Shown here: piece by piece, positions 15,999 through 24,444 of the stretch
Position numbering within the stretch: the stretch's first letter is position 1
Layout of the letters: each line of letters begins with the position of its first letter
Assembly (NCBI GenBank): GCA_947570505.1
Contig: CANOTH010000004.1
Location: 1-55,293 of the forward strand
Reading direction: 5' to 3'
From: an uncultured Candidatus Saccharibacteria bacterium
GTDB lineage: Bacteria > Patescibacteriota > Saccharimonadia > Saccharimonadales > Saccharimonadaceae
DNA length: 55,293 bases
Program-made: the position numbers and the translations under genes
Notes under the pieces: generated by a model
The model's input: the letters and a program-made list of their open reading frames with translations, nothing else
Databases searched by the model: none
Told to the model about the DNA's origin: nothing

Positions 15999-16604
15999 CT
16001 AAAGTTTAGTGCGGTTTTCGAGTGCGGCGGACAAGGTGATTTGGTCGGCATAGGATAAATCAATACCTAGTGGCAAACCACGTGCCAAACGTGTGACTTT
16101 GACTTCGGGATATTGATCGTGTAGCATTTTTTGCAACAACAGGGCAGTTGATTCCCCTTCCACAGATGGGTTGGTGGCAATAATAATCTCTGTGACTTGA
16201 TCTGGCATAATGCGATTCAGTAGTTCTTTGATATGGAGCTGATCGGGTGTAATGCCATCGATGGGCGAAACGGCTCCGCCAAGGACATGATATGTCCCCT
16301 GAAATTGTTTGGTTTGCTCGATGGCATAAATATCAAGCGGCTCTTCTACTACTAAAATAGTTTGGCGGTCGCGTTTGGGGTCTCGATAAAATTCAGATAC
16401 TTTCTCGTCAGCATTAATAAGGGCAAAAGTAACTGGACATGATTTTACTCCATCGTGAAGATTAGACAATGCTAGAGCAATATCGTCGCTGATTCGGGGG
16501 TTACTGCGAAAAAGATAATAAGCATAGCGCTCGGCAGTGCGGGCGCCTACCCCAGGCAAATGCCCTAAGGCATCAATAGCATTGTTTAGAGCTTGTGGTA
16601 ACAT
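15999..16604 (-). CDS. recR: Recombination protein RecR with degenerate zinc finger
   Basis: A 201-aa protein. The HhH motif LPGVGARTAERYA is at about 16-28, and the Toprim domain begins ILVVEEPLDIYAIE. The C-terminal LARGLPLGIDLSYAD block is intact. Between them, where RecR normally carries a four-Cys zinc finger, only one Cys remains (KSCPVTFALINADEKVSEFYRDPKRD, about 54-79). It acts with RecO/RecF in gap repair. It converges on the racemase-like gene with no intergenic space. Confidence 0.95.
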   Translation of the reverse strand: MLPQALNNAIDALGHLPGVGARTAERYAYYLFRSNPRISDDIALALSNLHDGVKSCPVTFALINADEKVSEFYRDPKRDRQTILVVEEPLDIYAIEQTKQFQGTYHVLGGAVSPIDGITPDQLHIKELLNRIMPDQVTEIIIATNPSVEGESTALLLQKMLHDQYPEVKVTRLARGLPLGIDLSYADQITLSAALENRTKL

Positions 16605-16616
16605 ATGAATGATAAT

Positions 16617-16659
16617 AAGTTTTTAGCTCTCACAAAATACTTCTAAAAGCTAAAAACTT
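16617..16659. repeat. 12-bp inverted repeat between rpsI and recR
   Basis: AAGTTTTTAGCT at 16617-16628 and its complement at 16648-16659, loop 19 nt. It lies in the short gap upstream of recR. No flanking T-tract; role unknown. Confidence 0.7.
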
Positions 16660-16690
16660 CCCAAATAAATCTTAATAATTAGATTAGCAT

Positions 16691-16715
16691 GTGTCTGGAG
16701 GTACCCTCCAGACAC
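16691..16715 (-). terminator. Hairpin after rpsI
   Basis: Perfect 11-bp stem GTGTCTGGAGG with a 3-nt loop, 13 nt past the rpsI stop. No U-run follows, so it may be an RNA-end-protecting hairpin rather than a classic terminator. Confidence 0.6.
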
Positions 16716-16727
16716 AATACCGGTTGC

Positions 16728-17129
16728 TTAACGTTTGGAGAATTGCTCTTTTTTGCGAGCGGAACGTAAGCCGTATTTTTTGCGTTCTTTTTCGCGTGGG
16801 TCGCGCTTGAGGAATCCAGCTTTCTTGAGTACTGGCCTCAGATCGGCCATTTCTGTAGTTAATGCCTTACTTAATGCAAGCTTAATGGCATCAACTTGAC
16901 CAGCTAGTCCACCACCAGCGACTCGAATCGAAACGTTGTAATCGTTTTGCTTTTCGGCCAGTGCTAAAGGATCGGTGATCTCAGCCAGGTACGATTTGTT
17001 GCCAGACAGATACTCTAAGGCTGGTTTATCATTAATGGTGATTTCGCCATTTCCTTTATAAAGGCGCACTCTAGCAGTGGCAGCTTTGCGACGACCAAGA
17101 CCGTAGATGTAAGAATCTTTAGTAGTCAT
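16728..17129 (-). CDS. rpsI: 30S ribosomal protein S9
   Basis: A 133-aa protein. YGLGRRKAATARVRLYKGNG near the start and the basic C-terminus RKKYGLRSARKKEQFSKR, which reaches the P-site tRNA, are diagnostic. It overlaps the rplM stop by one base, the usual rplM-rpsI pair. Confidence 0.98.
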   Translation of the reverse strand: MTTKDSYIYGLGRRKAATARVRLYKGNGEITINDKPALEYLSGNKSYLAEITDPLALAEKQNDYNVSIRVAGGGLAGQVDAIKLALSKALTTEMADLRPVLKKAGFLKRDPREKERKKYGLRSARKKEQFSKR

Positions 17130-17554
17130 TATTTAATCTCCTTTGGATTTTGTGCGGTATGAGCATGTTCTGCTCCATCAAACACACGAAGTCGACCTAA
17201 ACGGTCTGCTGCTAGTTTGTTTTTAGGCAACATACCTTTTACTGCGTGCTCAATAACGATTTTAGGATCTTTTTCGATCACTTCTTCTAGTTTAAGCTCA
17301 GTCAATCCACCAGGGAAACCGCTGTGGCTGTAATACATTTTATCAACCATTTTGTTTCCTGTAACTTGTACATTCCTGGCATTGGTGACGACGACATAGT
17401 CTCCATTGTCAACGTGTGGTGTATAAGTCGTCTTACTTTTACCCATTAGCTTGTCAGCGATGACTACGGCTAGTTTACCGAGTGGCATGCTGCTGGCGTC
17501 AATAACCCACCATTCTCGATTGACTTCTGAGCCCTTTTGACTATAAGTTTTCAT
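17129..17554 (-). CDS. rplM: 50S ribosomal protein L13
   Basis: A 141-aa early-assembly protein. WWVIDASSMPLGKLA at the start, GDYVVVTNA, and KGMLPKNKLAADRLGRLRVF are the family blocks. It abuts rplQ, giving rplQ-rplM-rpsI in the alpha operon. Confidence 0.98.
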   Translation of the reverse strand: MKTYSQKGSEVNREWWVIDASSMPLGKLAVVIADKLMGKSKTTYTPHVDNGDYVVVTNARNVQVTGNKMVDKMYYSHSGFPGGLTELKLEEVIEKDPKIVIEHAVKGMLPKNKLAADRLGRLRVFDGAEHAHTAQNPKEIK

Positions 17555-17944
17555 TTATTTTCCCTCCTTTTTGGACAGGTCGATATTATCTACGAAGGAG
17601 ATGGTGCCCATTTCAGTATTATCGCCTTTACGGAAGCCAGCTCGCTCAATGCGCAGATATCCAGAATCTCGCTGGATTTGTGGTGCGATGACATCCATGA
17701 GCAGATCGGCTGCTTTAATATCATCCAATCTCGAGATGAGCAATCTGCGGTTGGCAAGACCACCTTTTTTGGCGATAGTAATTAATTTTTCAATTTCGCG
17801 ACGAATCTCTTTAGCGCGAGCTAAAGTGGTCGTAATGCCAGTATCAGCATGTTCGATTAGCGCTTTCATAAGCCCACGCATTAGCGCTCGTCGCTGGTCG
17901 GTTTCACGGCCGAATTTGCGGCCTTTGTATCCATGACGATGCAT
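17555..17944 (-). CDS. rplQ: 50S ribosomal protein L17
   Basis: A 129-aa protein. MHRHGYKGRKFGRETDQRRA and LARAKEIRREIEKLITIAKKG are characteristic. The start overlaps the rpoA stop by one base, so translation is probably coupled. Confidence 0.98.
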   Translation of the reverse strand: MHRHGYKGRKFGRETDQRRALMRGLMKALIEHADTGITTTLARAKEIRREIEKLITIAKKGGLANRRLLISRLDDIKAADLLMDVIAPQIQRDSGYLRIERAGFRKGDNTEMGTISFVDNIDLSKKEGK

Positions 17945-18882
17945 TATAATAACTCCGTTAACTTTTCTTTAACTTCGTCCAGAGCCTTGCTGCCGAATCC
18001 CTTCAAGTCTTTCAGGTCTACTTCAGACAATGCCACTAAATCGCGGACGGTTTTAATATCATTGTTGACTAGTGCGTTGGCGGTGCGAGCTGATAAACCT
18101 AGTTCTTCGATTGGCAGAGCCAAACCAGAGTCATCGGTTTCTTGTTCAACACCAGGTGCTGGAGCACTTTCAACTACGGTTCCGTTTGCTAGTGCCGTGT
18201 ATTGGTTAACCAGGATAGCATTAGCCTCTTCGAAAGCTTCTTGTGGTGTGATTGTCCCATCGGTATCAATAGTAATACTGAGTTGTTGCAAATTGGTGTC
18301 CTGTCCAACGCGAGTGTTTTCAACTTTGAAACGTACTCGGAGTACTGGGCTAAATACTGCATCTAGAGCGATCATGTCGCTATGAATGCGGTCTTCGGAT
18401 GCCTTGTCAATCGATAGATAGCCACGACCAGTCTCAATAACAAAGTTCATCTTGAGTGTGAAATTTGGGTCATCAATATGGCAAATGATTTGATTAGGAT
18501 TGCCAATTTCGAGTTCAGCAGGTAGCTTAATATCGCCAGCTAGTACTTTACCGTCTTCACTAGTGTCTTTGCCTTTGATTTCGAAAGCGACTTCGACTGG
18601 CTCGTCAGTGTGCGACTTAAAACGAATGTTTTTAAGATTAAGCATGATATCTACTACATCCTCGCGAATGCCGGGGATAGAAGTATACTCATGATTTGTA
18701 CCCTCAATACTGAAGGCTGTAATTGCCGCACCCTTAATACTGGAGAGTAAGACTCGGCGGATTGAGTTGCCTAGAGTGTTTCCGTAGCCGTAAAACAGTG
18801 GGCGAATCACAAATTCAGCACTATTGTCACCCAATTGGTTGACTTCGGCTAAATTGGCCTCGTGAATAACTTTTGTAGTCAT
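17944..18882 (-). CDS. rpoA: RNA polymerase subunit alpha
   Basis: A 312-aa protein. The N-terminal dimerisation domain (about 1-225) contains RPLFYGYGNTLGNSIRRVLL. A Pro/Glu linker precedes the C-terminal domain (about 248-312; ELGLSARTANALVNNDIKTV), which contacts DNA and regulators. Full length with both domains intact. It stands between rpsD and rplQ as in most bacteria. Confidence 0.98.
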   Translation of the reverse strand: MTTKVIHEANLAEVNQLGDNSAEFVIRPLFYGYGNTLGNSIRRVLLSSIKGAAITAFSIEGTNHEYTSIPGIREDVVDIMLNLKNIRFKSHTDEPVEVAFEIKGKDTSEDGKVLAGDIKLPAELEIGNPNQIICHIDDPNFTLKMNFVIETGRGYLSIDKASEDRIHSDMIALDAVFSPVLRVRFKVENTRVGQDTNLQQLSITIDTDGTITPQEAFEEANAILVNQYTALANGTVVESAPAPGVEQETDDSGLALPIEELGLSARTANALVNNDIKTVRDLVALSEVDLKDLKGFGSKALDEVKEKLTELL

Positions 18883-18890
18883 TTTCCTCC

Positions 18891-19508
18891 TTAACGTGAG
18901 TAATACTCAACGATTAGTTGTTCGTTAATTCCAGCTTCTGCCTCTTCACGTTTTGGCAAGCCAGTAATCTCAATTTTCATTTTTTTCGGATCTGATTTGA
19001 GCCAACTAAGTGGGGTATTTGCCGTACTACTAACGATATTGTCGAGATTCTTAAAATACTCAGATTTTTGTGATTTTGGTCGTACTTCAAGCACATCGCC
19101 TGGTTTGAGACGGATTGATGGAATATCAACCCTGCGTCCATTTAGCAAGAAATGTCCATGAGAAACTAATTGGCGAGCTTGACGTCTAGTGGTAGCAAAA
19201 CCAGCACGATATACAGCATTGTCTGCTCGTCGTTCTAGGTATTGCAAAAGGTTTTCACCTGCGAGACCATCAGCCTTCGCTGCCTCAGACATAAGTTTGG
19301 CGAATTGTTTTTCTAGCAATCCGTAAAGTCGGCGAACTTTTTGCTTTTCACGTAGCTGAGTGAGATACAGACTACCACCGCGAACTCGCATATCAGAATG
19401 CTCGCCTGGAATGCCAGACTTTTTAGCCATGATTTTGTGAGCTTTTGGCGCTAGTGCGTAACCTTCACGTCGACTTTGTTTTACAATTGGAGAAATATCA
19501 CGTGCCAT
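18891..19508 (-). CDS. rpsD: 30S ribosomal protein S4
   Basis: A 205-aa primary 16S-binding protein. The S4 domain (LERRADNAVYRAGFATTRRQ..LVSHGHFLLNGRRVDIPS) is at about 90-150. The N-terminal region carries no Cys cluster, so it is the zinc-free type. It overlaps rpsK by one base. Confidence 0.98.
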   Translation of the reverse strand: MARDISPIVKQSRREGYALAPKAHKIMAKKSGIPGEHSDMRVRGGSLYLTQLREKQKVRRLYGLLEKQFAKLMSEAAKADGLAGENLLQYLERRADNAVYRAGFATTRRQARQLVSHGHFLLNGRRVDIPSIRLKPGDVLEVRPKSQKSEYFKNLDNIVSSTANTPLSWLKSDPKKMKIEITGLPKREEAEAGINEQLIVEYYSR

Positions 19509-19948
19509 TACGGTTTCCTTTCTCCCTTAGGACGCACACCACCGTGTGCGATTGGGGTGACATCAGTAATACTATCAATTTTTAGTCCAGTGCTAGAGAC
19601 GGCGCGGATAGCACTATCGCGTCCGAGACCAATTCCGCTAACATAGACATCAACACTATTTAGGCCGTGTTCGCGCTTAGCTGTCTCGAGAGCTTTTTCG
19701 GCTGCGATTTGAGCAGCATAAGCGGTGCCTTTTTTACTACCACGAAAACCATTGGCTCCAGCAGAGCTTGCTGCAAGCGCACCGCCGTTTTTATCGGTAA
19801 CGGTGATGATAGTATTATTAAAGGTGGCTTGAATGTGTAGTTGACCGGCGGTCACTACACGTTTATTCTTTTTACCTTTAGCCTTAGTTTTTGTGGCCTG
19901 CTCCTCTTGAATAGGAGCATCTAGATTTTTTTCAATCTCTTCTGACAT
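19508..19948 (-). CDS. rpsK: 30S ribosomal protein S11
   Basis: A 146-aa protein with an N-terminal Lys/Glu-rich extension of about 25 residues before VTAGQLHIQATFNNTIITVTD. The C-terminal ITDVTPIAHGGVRPKGERKP is conserved. It lies 16 nt after rpsM. Confidence 0.98.
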   Translation of the reverse strand: MSEEIEKNLDAPIQEEQATKTKAKGKKNKRVVTAGQLHIQATFNNTIITVTDKNGGALAASSAGANGFRGSKKGTAYAAQIAAEKALETAKREHGLNSVDVYVSGIGLGRDSAIRAVSSTGLKIDSITDVTPIAHGGVRPKGERKP

Positions 19949-19964
19949 ATTTTACTCCTATACT

Positions 19965-20351
19965 CTAAGTCTTACTTGCTGCTTTTGGTTGTGCACCACC
20001 GACAGCAATAGCTTTACCCTTACGCGTACGTGCGTTCGTGCGGGTGCGCTGACCGTTGACTGGAAGACCAGCCTTGTGGCGTACACCTTTGTAGGAATTA
20101 ATGTCTTTAAGACGTTTAATATTATTGGTAACGAGGCGTCGTAGATCACCTTCTACAGTCACTTGACTGCCAATAAGGTCATTGATCTTTTGAATTTCAG
20201 CCTCGGTGAGATCTTTCACCCGAGTGGTAGGCTCAATCTTGGCCTCCGCAAGGATGGCTTTACTCGTTGTTTGACCGATTCCATAGACATATGTCAAAGC
20301 AATCCAAACTTGCTTTTCGTTAGGAATGGTCACACTAGCAATTCTTGCCAT
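19965..20351 (-). CDS. rpsM: 30S ribosomal protein S13
   Basis: A 128-aa protein contacting the head and P-site tRNA. The helix-two-turn-helix ([20 protein letters not shown]) and the [22 protein letters not shown] tail are diagnostic. It starts 2 nt after the rpmJ stop. Confidence 0.98.
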   Translation of the reverse strand: MARIASVTIPNEKQVWIALTYVYGIGQTTSKAILAEAKIEPTTRVKDLTEAEIQKINDLIGSQVTVEGDLRRLVTNNIKRLKDINSYKGVRHKAGLPVNGQRTRTNARTRKGKAIAVGGAQPKAASKT

Positions 20352-20353
20352 GC

Positions 20354-20470
20354 TTAACCCTGCCTTTGCTTATTCTTAGGTTTTTTCTTATTGATGACTC
20401 TTAGCACTCCTTTACGGCGCACGATGATGTCATCAGGGGAGATTTTTTTAACACTTGCACGTACCTTCAC
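20354..20470 (-). CDS. rpmJ: 50S ribosomal protein L36, cysteine-free
   Basis: A 38-aa product, GTG start at 20470 with AAAGGA upstream. It reads [14 protein letters not shown], then RRKGVLRV and the end KPKNKQRQG. The family normally binds zinc through three Cys and one His; here all cysteines are replaced, so this is the C-minus form. It stands between infA and rpsM, its usual place. Confidence 0.93.
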   Translation of the reverse strand: MKVRASVKKISPDDIIVRRKGVLRVINKKKPKNKQRQG

Positions 20471-20575
20471 AGTGTCAAAATCCTTTCCGTTACCTGTTAT
20501 ATCGTTTTACGAACATTAGGATGACATTGTATGCGTATATCAACATAATGTTGTAAAAAAACACAACAATTAATA

Positions 20576-20839
20576 TTATTGCAATCTGAAGCTGATTCTA
20601 CCCTTCGACAGATCATAAGGGGTTAACTCAACTTCGACCCGGTCGCCCGGCACCAAGCGGATAAAATTTTTACGCATACGTCCACTCATGTGTGCGATGA
20701 TATTATGACCGTTCTCAAGCTCCACTCGGAATTGAGTGTTAGGCAAAGACTCAACGACCTTGCCTGTGAGCTTGATGACTTCCTTCTGGCTATTGCTTGA
20801 CGCAGCCTTAGCCTTGGTAGTTTTATTTTGACTAGCCAT
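20576..20839 (-). CDS. infA: Translation initiation factor IF-1
   Basis: An 87-aa protein: a basic 17-residue N-terminal tail and then the OB-fold ([43 protein letters not shown]). It binds the A site of the 30S subunit. It has its own promoter; the 105-nt gap to rpmJ is AT-rich and holds a small TGTTGT/ACAACA hairpin. Confidence 0.97.
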   Translation of the reverse strand: MASQNKTTKAKAASSNSQKEVIKLTGKVVESLPNTQFRVELENGHNIIAHMSGRMRKNFIRLVPGDRVEVELTPYDLSKGRISFRLQ

Positions 20840-20852
20840 AAATTACTTTTTC

Positions 20853-20881
20853 ATTGTATCACAGATTTATCTTGATGTAAA
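20853..20881 (-). promoter_or_regulatory. Promoter of infA-rpmJ-rpsM-...
   Basis: TTTACA (20876-20881), 17 nt, TACAAT (20853-20858) on the minus strand. It shares ATCTGTGATACAATG with the promoter at 5852. Confidence 0.85.
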
Positions 20882-20894
20882 CCTTGGATTCTAA

Positions 20895-22133
20895 TTAATT
20901 TTCTAAAACGGCTCGTAGGAAGAAGCGATGTGAGTAAGTCTGGCTGTACTGCCAGTAATCTCCAGTACAAGTAATAATTGATAATGAGCTTCTGGATCCA
21001 TCAGGTGTTGAAAAGGCAGTTGCCATATAAGCATTCGCTTCATCACCAATAGCTTTGACGGCTGTATCCACTACACGATAGTTAAAAACTCGACCGTCAC
21101 CCATTTCGATTTTGATGATGGCGCCAATAGCAATGCGAGGCAACGTCTTCAGAATACCATAGCCTATATCCCCACCATGACCGTCAAACATTGAAACTCC
21201 AACTTGGCCAGGTAGAGAGGAACCAGTGTACCAGCCCATGTCATAGATGTTCCATGGTGTTGCTAATTCACCGTTTTCTTTAACTCCCAACTCCATGATG
21301 CGGGCATTATAGATTCCTAAGCTAGGAATAGAAAAATACCTAGGCTTATCAGCGGCTACGATGTACTCCTGTATTTCAGCCTCAGTCGGTTCGGTTGTAT
21401 CAACTTCTTCACCATCATCGCCAACTCCAGTATTTTCGGTGGCAGTAGTATGTCGCTCGCTGCCCTCCATACGATTCAGATAATCATGTTCCCAAAGCGC
21501 GACTCGACCAAAGAAGGCTGTCAAAACCAATACGACAATTCCGGCTATAACGTATCCAATTTTAATATGGATGCGGCGGAAAAATGGTAATTTGAGTTTT
21601 TGGTCTTCAGTAGTATTCGTAGCTTCTCCTTCTTTGGGTGATGCTTTCTTAGTTTTAGTATTTTTTTGATTAACTGATTTTGCTTGTGTGGACGAGATAG
21701 GCTTTGACTTAGTAGTGGTTGGTTTGGTAACTAATGGCTTTGAGGGCTCTTCTTTGCTAATTGGAGCTAGTACGAGAGCTTTAGCTTTAGGCTTTATTAC
21801 TTCAGTTGGCTTCTGGGTTTCGGTAGACTTAGTAGTTTTGTTATCACTAGGTTGGGATTTTTCTTCCTTATTTTTCGGGGGTCTCTTTTCTTCTTTCTCA
21901 GTCCCCTTTGTTGCTTGTGGTATCTTATCTTCTGTGTGGTCGCCTACTTCGTTAGAGTCTTTGGCTGGAGTATCTTTTACCTCTACATTTGTAATCTTTG
22001 CGACTTCAGCATTATCGACTTGCTGACTTTTTTTGTTAGTACTGACAGAGAGTTTATCCTTCTCTGCTTTAGTTTGTTTGAGGTTTTCTTCTTCTTTGCC
22101 CACTTCTTGTCCTTTTATGTTATTTGTACTCAT
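20895..22133 (-). CDS. Sortase-family transpeptidase with a long disordered N-terminus
   Basis: A 412-aa protein. Residues 1-185 are a Lys/Glu/Thr/Ser-rich cytoplasmic region. One membrane helix follows (IGYVIAGIVVLVLTAFFG, about 190-210), then the sortase barrel. Catalytic His is at about 319 (FDGHGG), Cys at about 389 (SIITC) and Arg at about 403 (SHRFFLR). Sortases join LPxTG-like proteins to the wall or to each other; the substrate is not seen here. It overlaps the secY end by 14 nt, so it is probably co-expressed with the translocon. adk and map, which usually stand here, are absent. Confidence 0.88.
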   Translation of the reverse strand: MSTNNIKGQEVGKEEENLKQTKAEKDKLSVSTNKKSQQVDNAEVAKITNVEVKDTPAKDSNEVGDHTEDKIPQATKGTEKEEKRPPKNKEEKSQPSDNKTTKSTETQKPTEVIKPKAKALVLAPISKEEPSKPLVTKPTTTKSKPISSTQAKSVNQKNTKTKKASPKEGEATNTTEDQKLKLPFFRRIHIKIGYVIAGIVVLVLTAFFGRVALWEHDYLNRMEGSERHTTATENTGVGDDGEEVDTTEPTEAEIQEYIVAADKPRYFSIPSLGIYNARIMELGVKENGELATPWNIYDMGWYTGSSLPGQVGVSMFDGHGGDIGYGILKTLPRIAIGAIIKIEMGDGRVFNYRVVDTAVKAIGDEANAYMATAFSTPDGSRSSLSIITCTGDYWQYSQTYSHRFFLRAVLEN

Positions 22134-23538
22134 CGTAAGTGACCATCAGAGCTCTAGAGTTGATTTGTCTGAGATTTTCTAGTGCCACAGTAACAACAAT
22201 CAGTAACCCTGTACCAGATAAAGATAGGCCAATAGGAGCTCCAGAAATAACGATAAAGATATAATCAGTGATGAACGGCAACATAGCAACGAAGCCAAGT
22301 GCTAAGGCGCCGAAGAGGTTGAGTCGATTGATAGTCTTACCTAAGTACTCTGCTGTTTGCTGGCCTGGACGCACACCTTCAATAAAAGCACCTTGCTTTT
22401 GAAGATTGTCGGCGATTTCCTTTGTATTGAAAATAATGCCAGTATAGAAATAAGTGAACAGTACAACTAGTACGAAGTAAACGGCTGGATAGAAGAACCA
22501 CTGTGCGGTAATACCATCCGGGTACATGGTGGCAAAATTGTTTGCTGATGGCGCCGTAAATAAGGTCATGAGGGTGGTAGCGAAACCATTATCTGGATTG
22601 ATAGTTTGCAATAGCTGTCCAATTAAGGCTGGCAAAGATAGAAAAGCTGTGGCAAAGATAACTGGAACGACACCTGCTGCAATTAATTTAAGTGGCAGGA
22701 TAGACTTGATGCCACCATAGGCACTATTGCCGTGCACTCGCTTGGCATAATTGATAGTAATAACGCGTTGGGCTTCGTTAAGTTTAACAAGGAAGTAAAT
22801 TACGATCAGGATGGCAACTGCAAATCCTAAGACAATCCAGAAGATAGTAGGGTTGACGGGGAGGTTAAACCAGCCAAAGAGTGAGAGAGTGCCCGCTGAA
22901 GTATCAAACAGGGCAGCACCTAGACTAGTGAGGGTGGCTGGTAACTGGGAAATAATAGAGGTAAAGATGACGATGGAGATACCATTACCAATTCCTTGTT
23001 CGGTAATGAGCTCACCAAACCACATTAGAATCATTGATCCCGCCACCATGGCCGTGACCGAAAGCATCCAGTCAGCCGTAGTGGGTGTGTAGGCCATAGC
23101 GACATTGGAAGAAATGACGGATTGGTACAAGATAAAGATATAAGCGATTGACTGGACAATTGCTAACGGTACGGCTAGAATGCGAGTCCACTGGTTGATT
23201 TTACGTCGGCCGCTCTCTCCATCTTGGGAAAGTTCCTCGAGACTAGGAATGGCTTTCGTCACGAGTTGAACCACGATTGATGCAGTAATATATGGAGACA
23301 AGCCGACCAATAGAATTGAGAAAGTGGTAAGACCACCTCCAGAGATCAAGTTAAGAAAACTACCAAAATCGGACTTTTGGATGAGGTTTTGAATTGCTTC
23401 TTGGAAAGTTGCTGGCTCGCCTAGTGGTACGGGGATATGAGCCAAAAATCGGTACATAACTAATAAACCTAGCACAATCATAATGCGCTTAAGCATGTCT
23501 TTGTTCTTGAATGACTTAAAAATGGTTTTGAAGTTCAT
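22120..23538 (-). CDS. secY: Preprotein translocase subunit SecY
   Basis: A 472-aa protein with ten membrane segments. Signature regions include MYRFLAHIPVPL near the N-terminus, GIGNGISIVIFTSI, the YAKRVHG loop, and the C-terminal GLSLSGTGLLIVV segment. The periplasmic loop around 330-345 is somewhat extended. It has its own promoter here, whereas it is usually downstream of rplO in the same operon. Confidence 0.98.
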   Translation of the reverse strand: MNFKTIFKSFKNKDMLKRIMIVLGLLVMYRFLAHIPVPLGEPATFQEAIQNLIQKSDFGSFLNLISGGGLTTFSILLVGLSPYITASIVVQLVTKAIPSLEELSQDGESGRRKINQWTRILAVPLAIVQSIAYIFILYQSVISSNVAMAYTPTTADWMLSVTAMVAGSMILMWFGELITEQGIGNGISIVIFTSIISQLPATLTSLGAALFDTSAGTLSLFGWFNLPVNPTIFWIVLGFAVAILIVIYFLVKLNEAQRVITINYAKRVHGNSAYGGIKSILPLKLIAAGVVPVIFATAFLSLPALIGQLLQTINPDNGFATTLMTLFTAPSANNFATMYPDGITAQWFFYPAVYFVLVVLFTYFYTGIIFNTKEIADNLQKQGAFIEGVRPGQQTAEYLGKTINRLNLFGALALGFVAMLPFITDYIFIVISGAPIGLSLSGTGLLIVVTVALENLRQINSRALMVTYDEYK

Positions 23539-23567
23539 AATTCCCTGTTCTCTCTGTATACCTCCTT

Positions 23568-23576
23568 ATTATAGCA
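23568..23576 (-). promoter_or_regulatory. Extended -10 promoter of secY
   Basis: TGCTATAAT on the minus strand (TATAAT at 23568-23573); -35 poor. It is followed by AGGAGG and a leader of about 25 nt. Confidence 0.65.
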
Positions 23577-23609
23577 CAGAATTGGTGTGTGGCTAGAGTT
23601 TATTCTGCG

Positions 23610-23649
23610 GCTTCTTGGCTACAAGCTCTCTAGTCTATAGCCAAGAAGC
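23610..23649. repeat. 12-bp inverted repeat after fragment D
   Basis: GCTTCTTGGCTA at 23610-23621 and its exact complement at 23638-23649, loop 16 nt. It starts 13 nt beyond the end of fragment D. Its stem ends (GCTTCTT/AAGAAGC) are the same as those of the large repeat beside fragment B. Confidence 0.8.
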
Positions 23650-23662
23650 TTATAGCATTGTT

Positions 23663-23876
23663 TTAGGGTTGCGGGATAACAACGAGGCAACGTAAAATAA
23701 TCCCGTCACTCCGGTAGTTAGACCCAGATGTGGAAACTAAATCATTATTAAAATAGAATTCTTCTGCTAATTTTGCCATTGCATTATTGTTTGCAACTCT
23801 GGACCAAAGATGAGCCTGATGAACACCGATGAGAAACCCCTATGCTTCATATATTCGTCCTGCTTTTGTAACCACT
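23663..23876 (-). pseudogene. Orphan fragment D: frameshifted C-terminus of a FISUMP/C-lectin-like domain
   Basis: On the minus strand one frame starts SGYKSR and stops. The +1 frame then continues HLWSRVANNNAMAKLAEEF, SNYRSDGIILRCLVV and ends TAA. The WS / AM-x-L / G-x-x-L-R-C spacing matches fragments A and B, and the total length (214 nt) is nearly the same as B (213 nt). No start codon or ribosome-binding site. It lies in the gap between rplO and secY where adk would be expected. Confidence 0.55.
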
Positions 23877-23976
23877 AGTATTGTTAGTATTATAATGTTG
23901 TAAAATTTACAACTTTTTACCAACAAAAAATGGTGACCTCCCGAAAAAGATCACCATTTGATACTGCAAATACGAA

Positions 23977-24444
23977 TTACTCCGTAGTTTTTTGCGCAAT
24001 TCTTTGGGGCACCGCCACCTTAGTAAAACTGCCACCCATAGCCTTGATTGCATCAACTGCAGTTTTGCTAGCAAATTGTGTCTCAAGGTTAACTTTACTA
24101 GTAAGCTCACCGCGAGAAATTACCTTAACTTTGGTATAGGGGTCCTCAATTAGCCCTTTATCTGCCAGGACGAAATTGTCAACTTTACCTGATAGATCAT
24201 TTAAGCGGTCAGTATAGACTACTGCAGCCTTGTCTTGTAAGCTCTTAAAACCTTTGAGCTTTGGAATGGCTTGCATAATAGCACGTTGACCACCCATGAA
24301 ACCGGCCGGCATTTTGCTGTGACCAGTACGAGCTTTTTGACCTTTGGTACCACGACCAGCGGTTTTTCCTTTGCCAGCAGCGATGCCGCGACCCGCACGA
24401 GTTGGGCGAGTATTGCGATTGACTTGTAGATCATTGTACTTCAT
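23977..24444 (-). CDS. rplO: 50S ribosomal protein L15
   Basis: A 155-aa protein. The glycine-rich N-terminus (RAGRGIAAGKGKTAGRGTKGQKAR) and the C-terminal VDAIKAMGGS are typical. Its start overlaps the rpsE stop; the rpmD gene (L30) that usually lies between them is absent, as in other Patescibacteria. Confidence 0.97.
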   Translation of the reverse strand: MKYNDLQVNRNTRPTRAGRGIAAGKGKTAGRGTKGQKARTGHSKMPAGFMGGQRAIMQAIPKLKGFKSLQDKAAVVYTDRLNDLSGKVDNFVLADKGLIEDPYTKVKVISRGELTSKVNLETQFASKTAVDAIKAMGGSFTKVAVPQRIAQKTTE

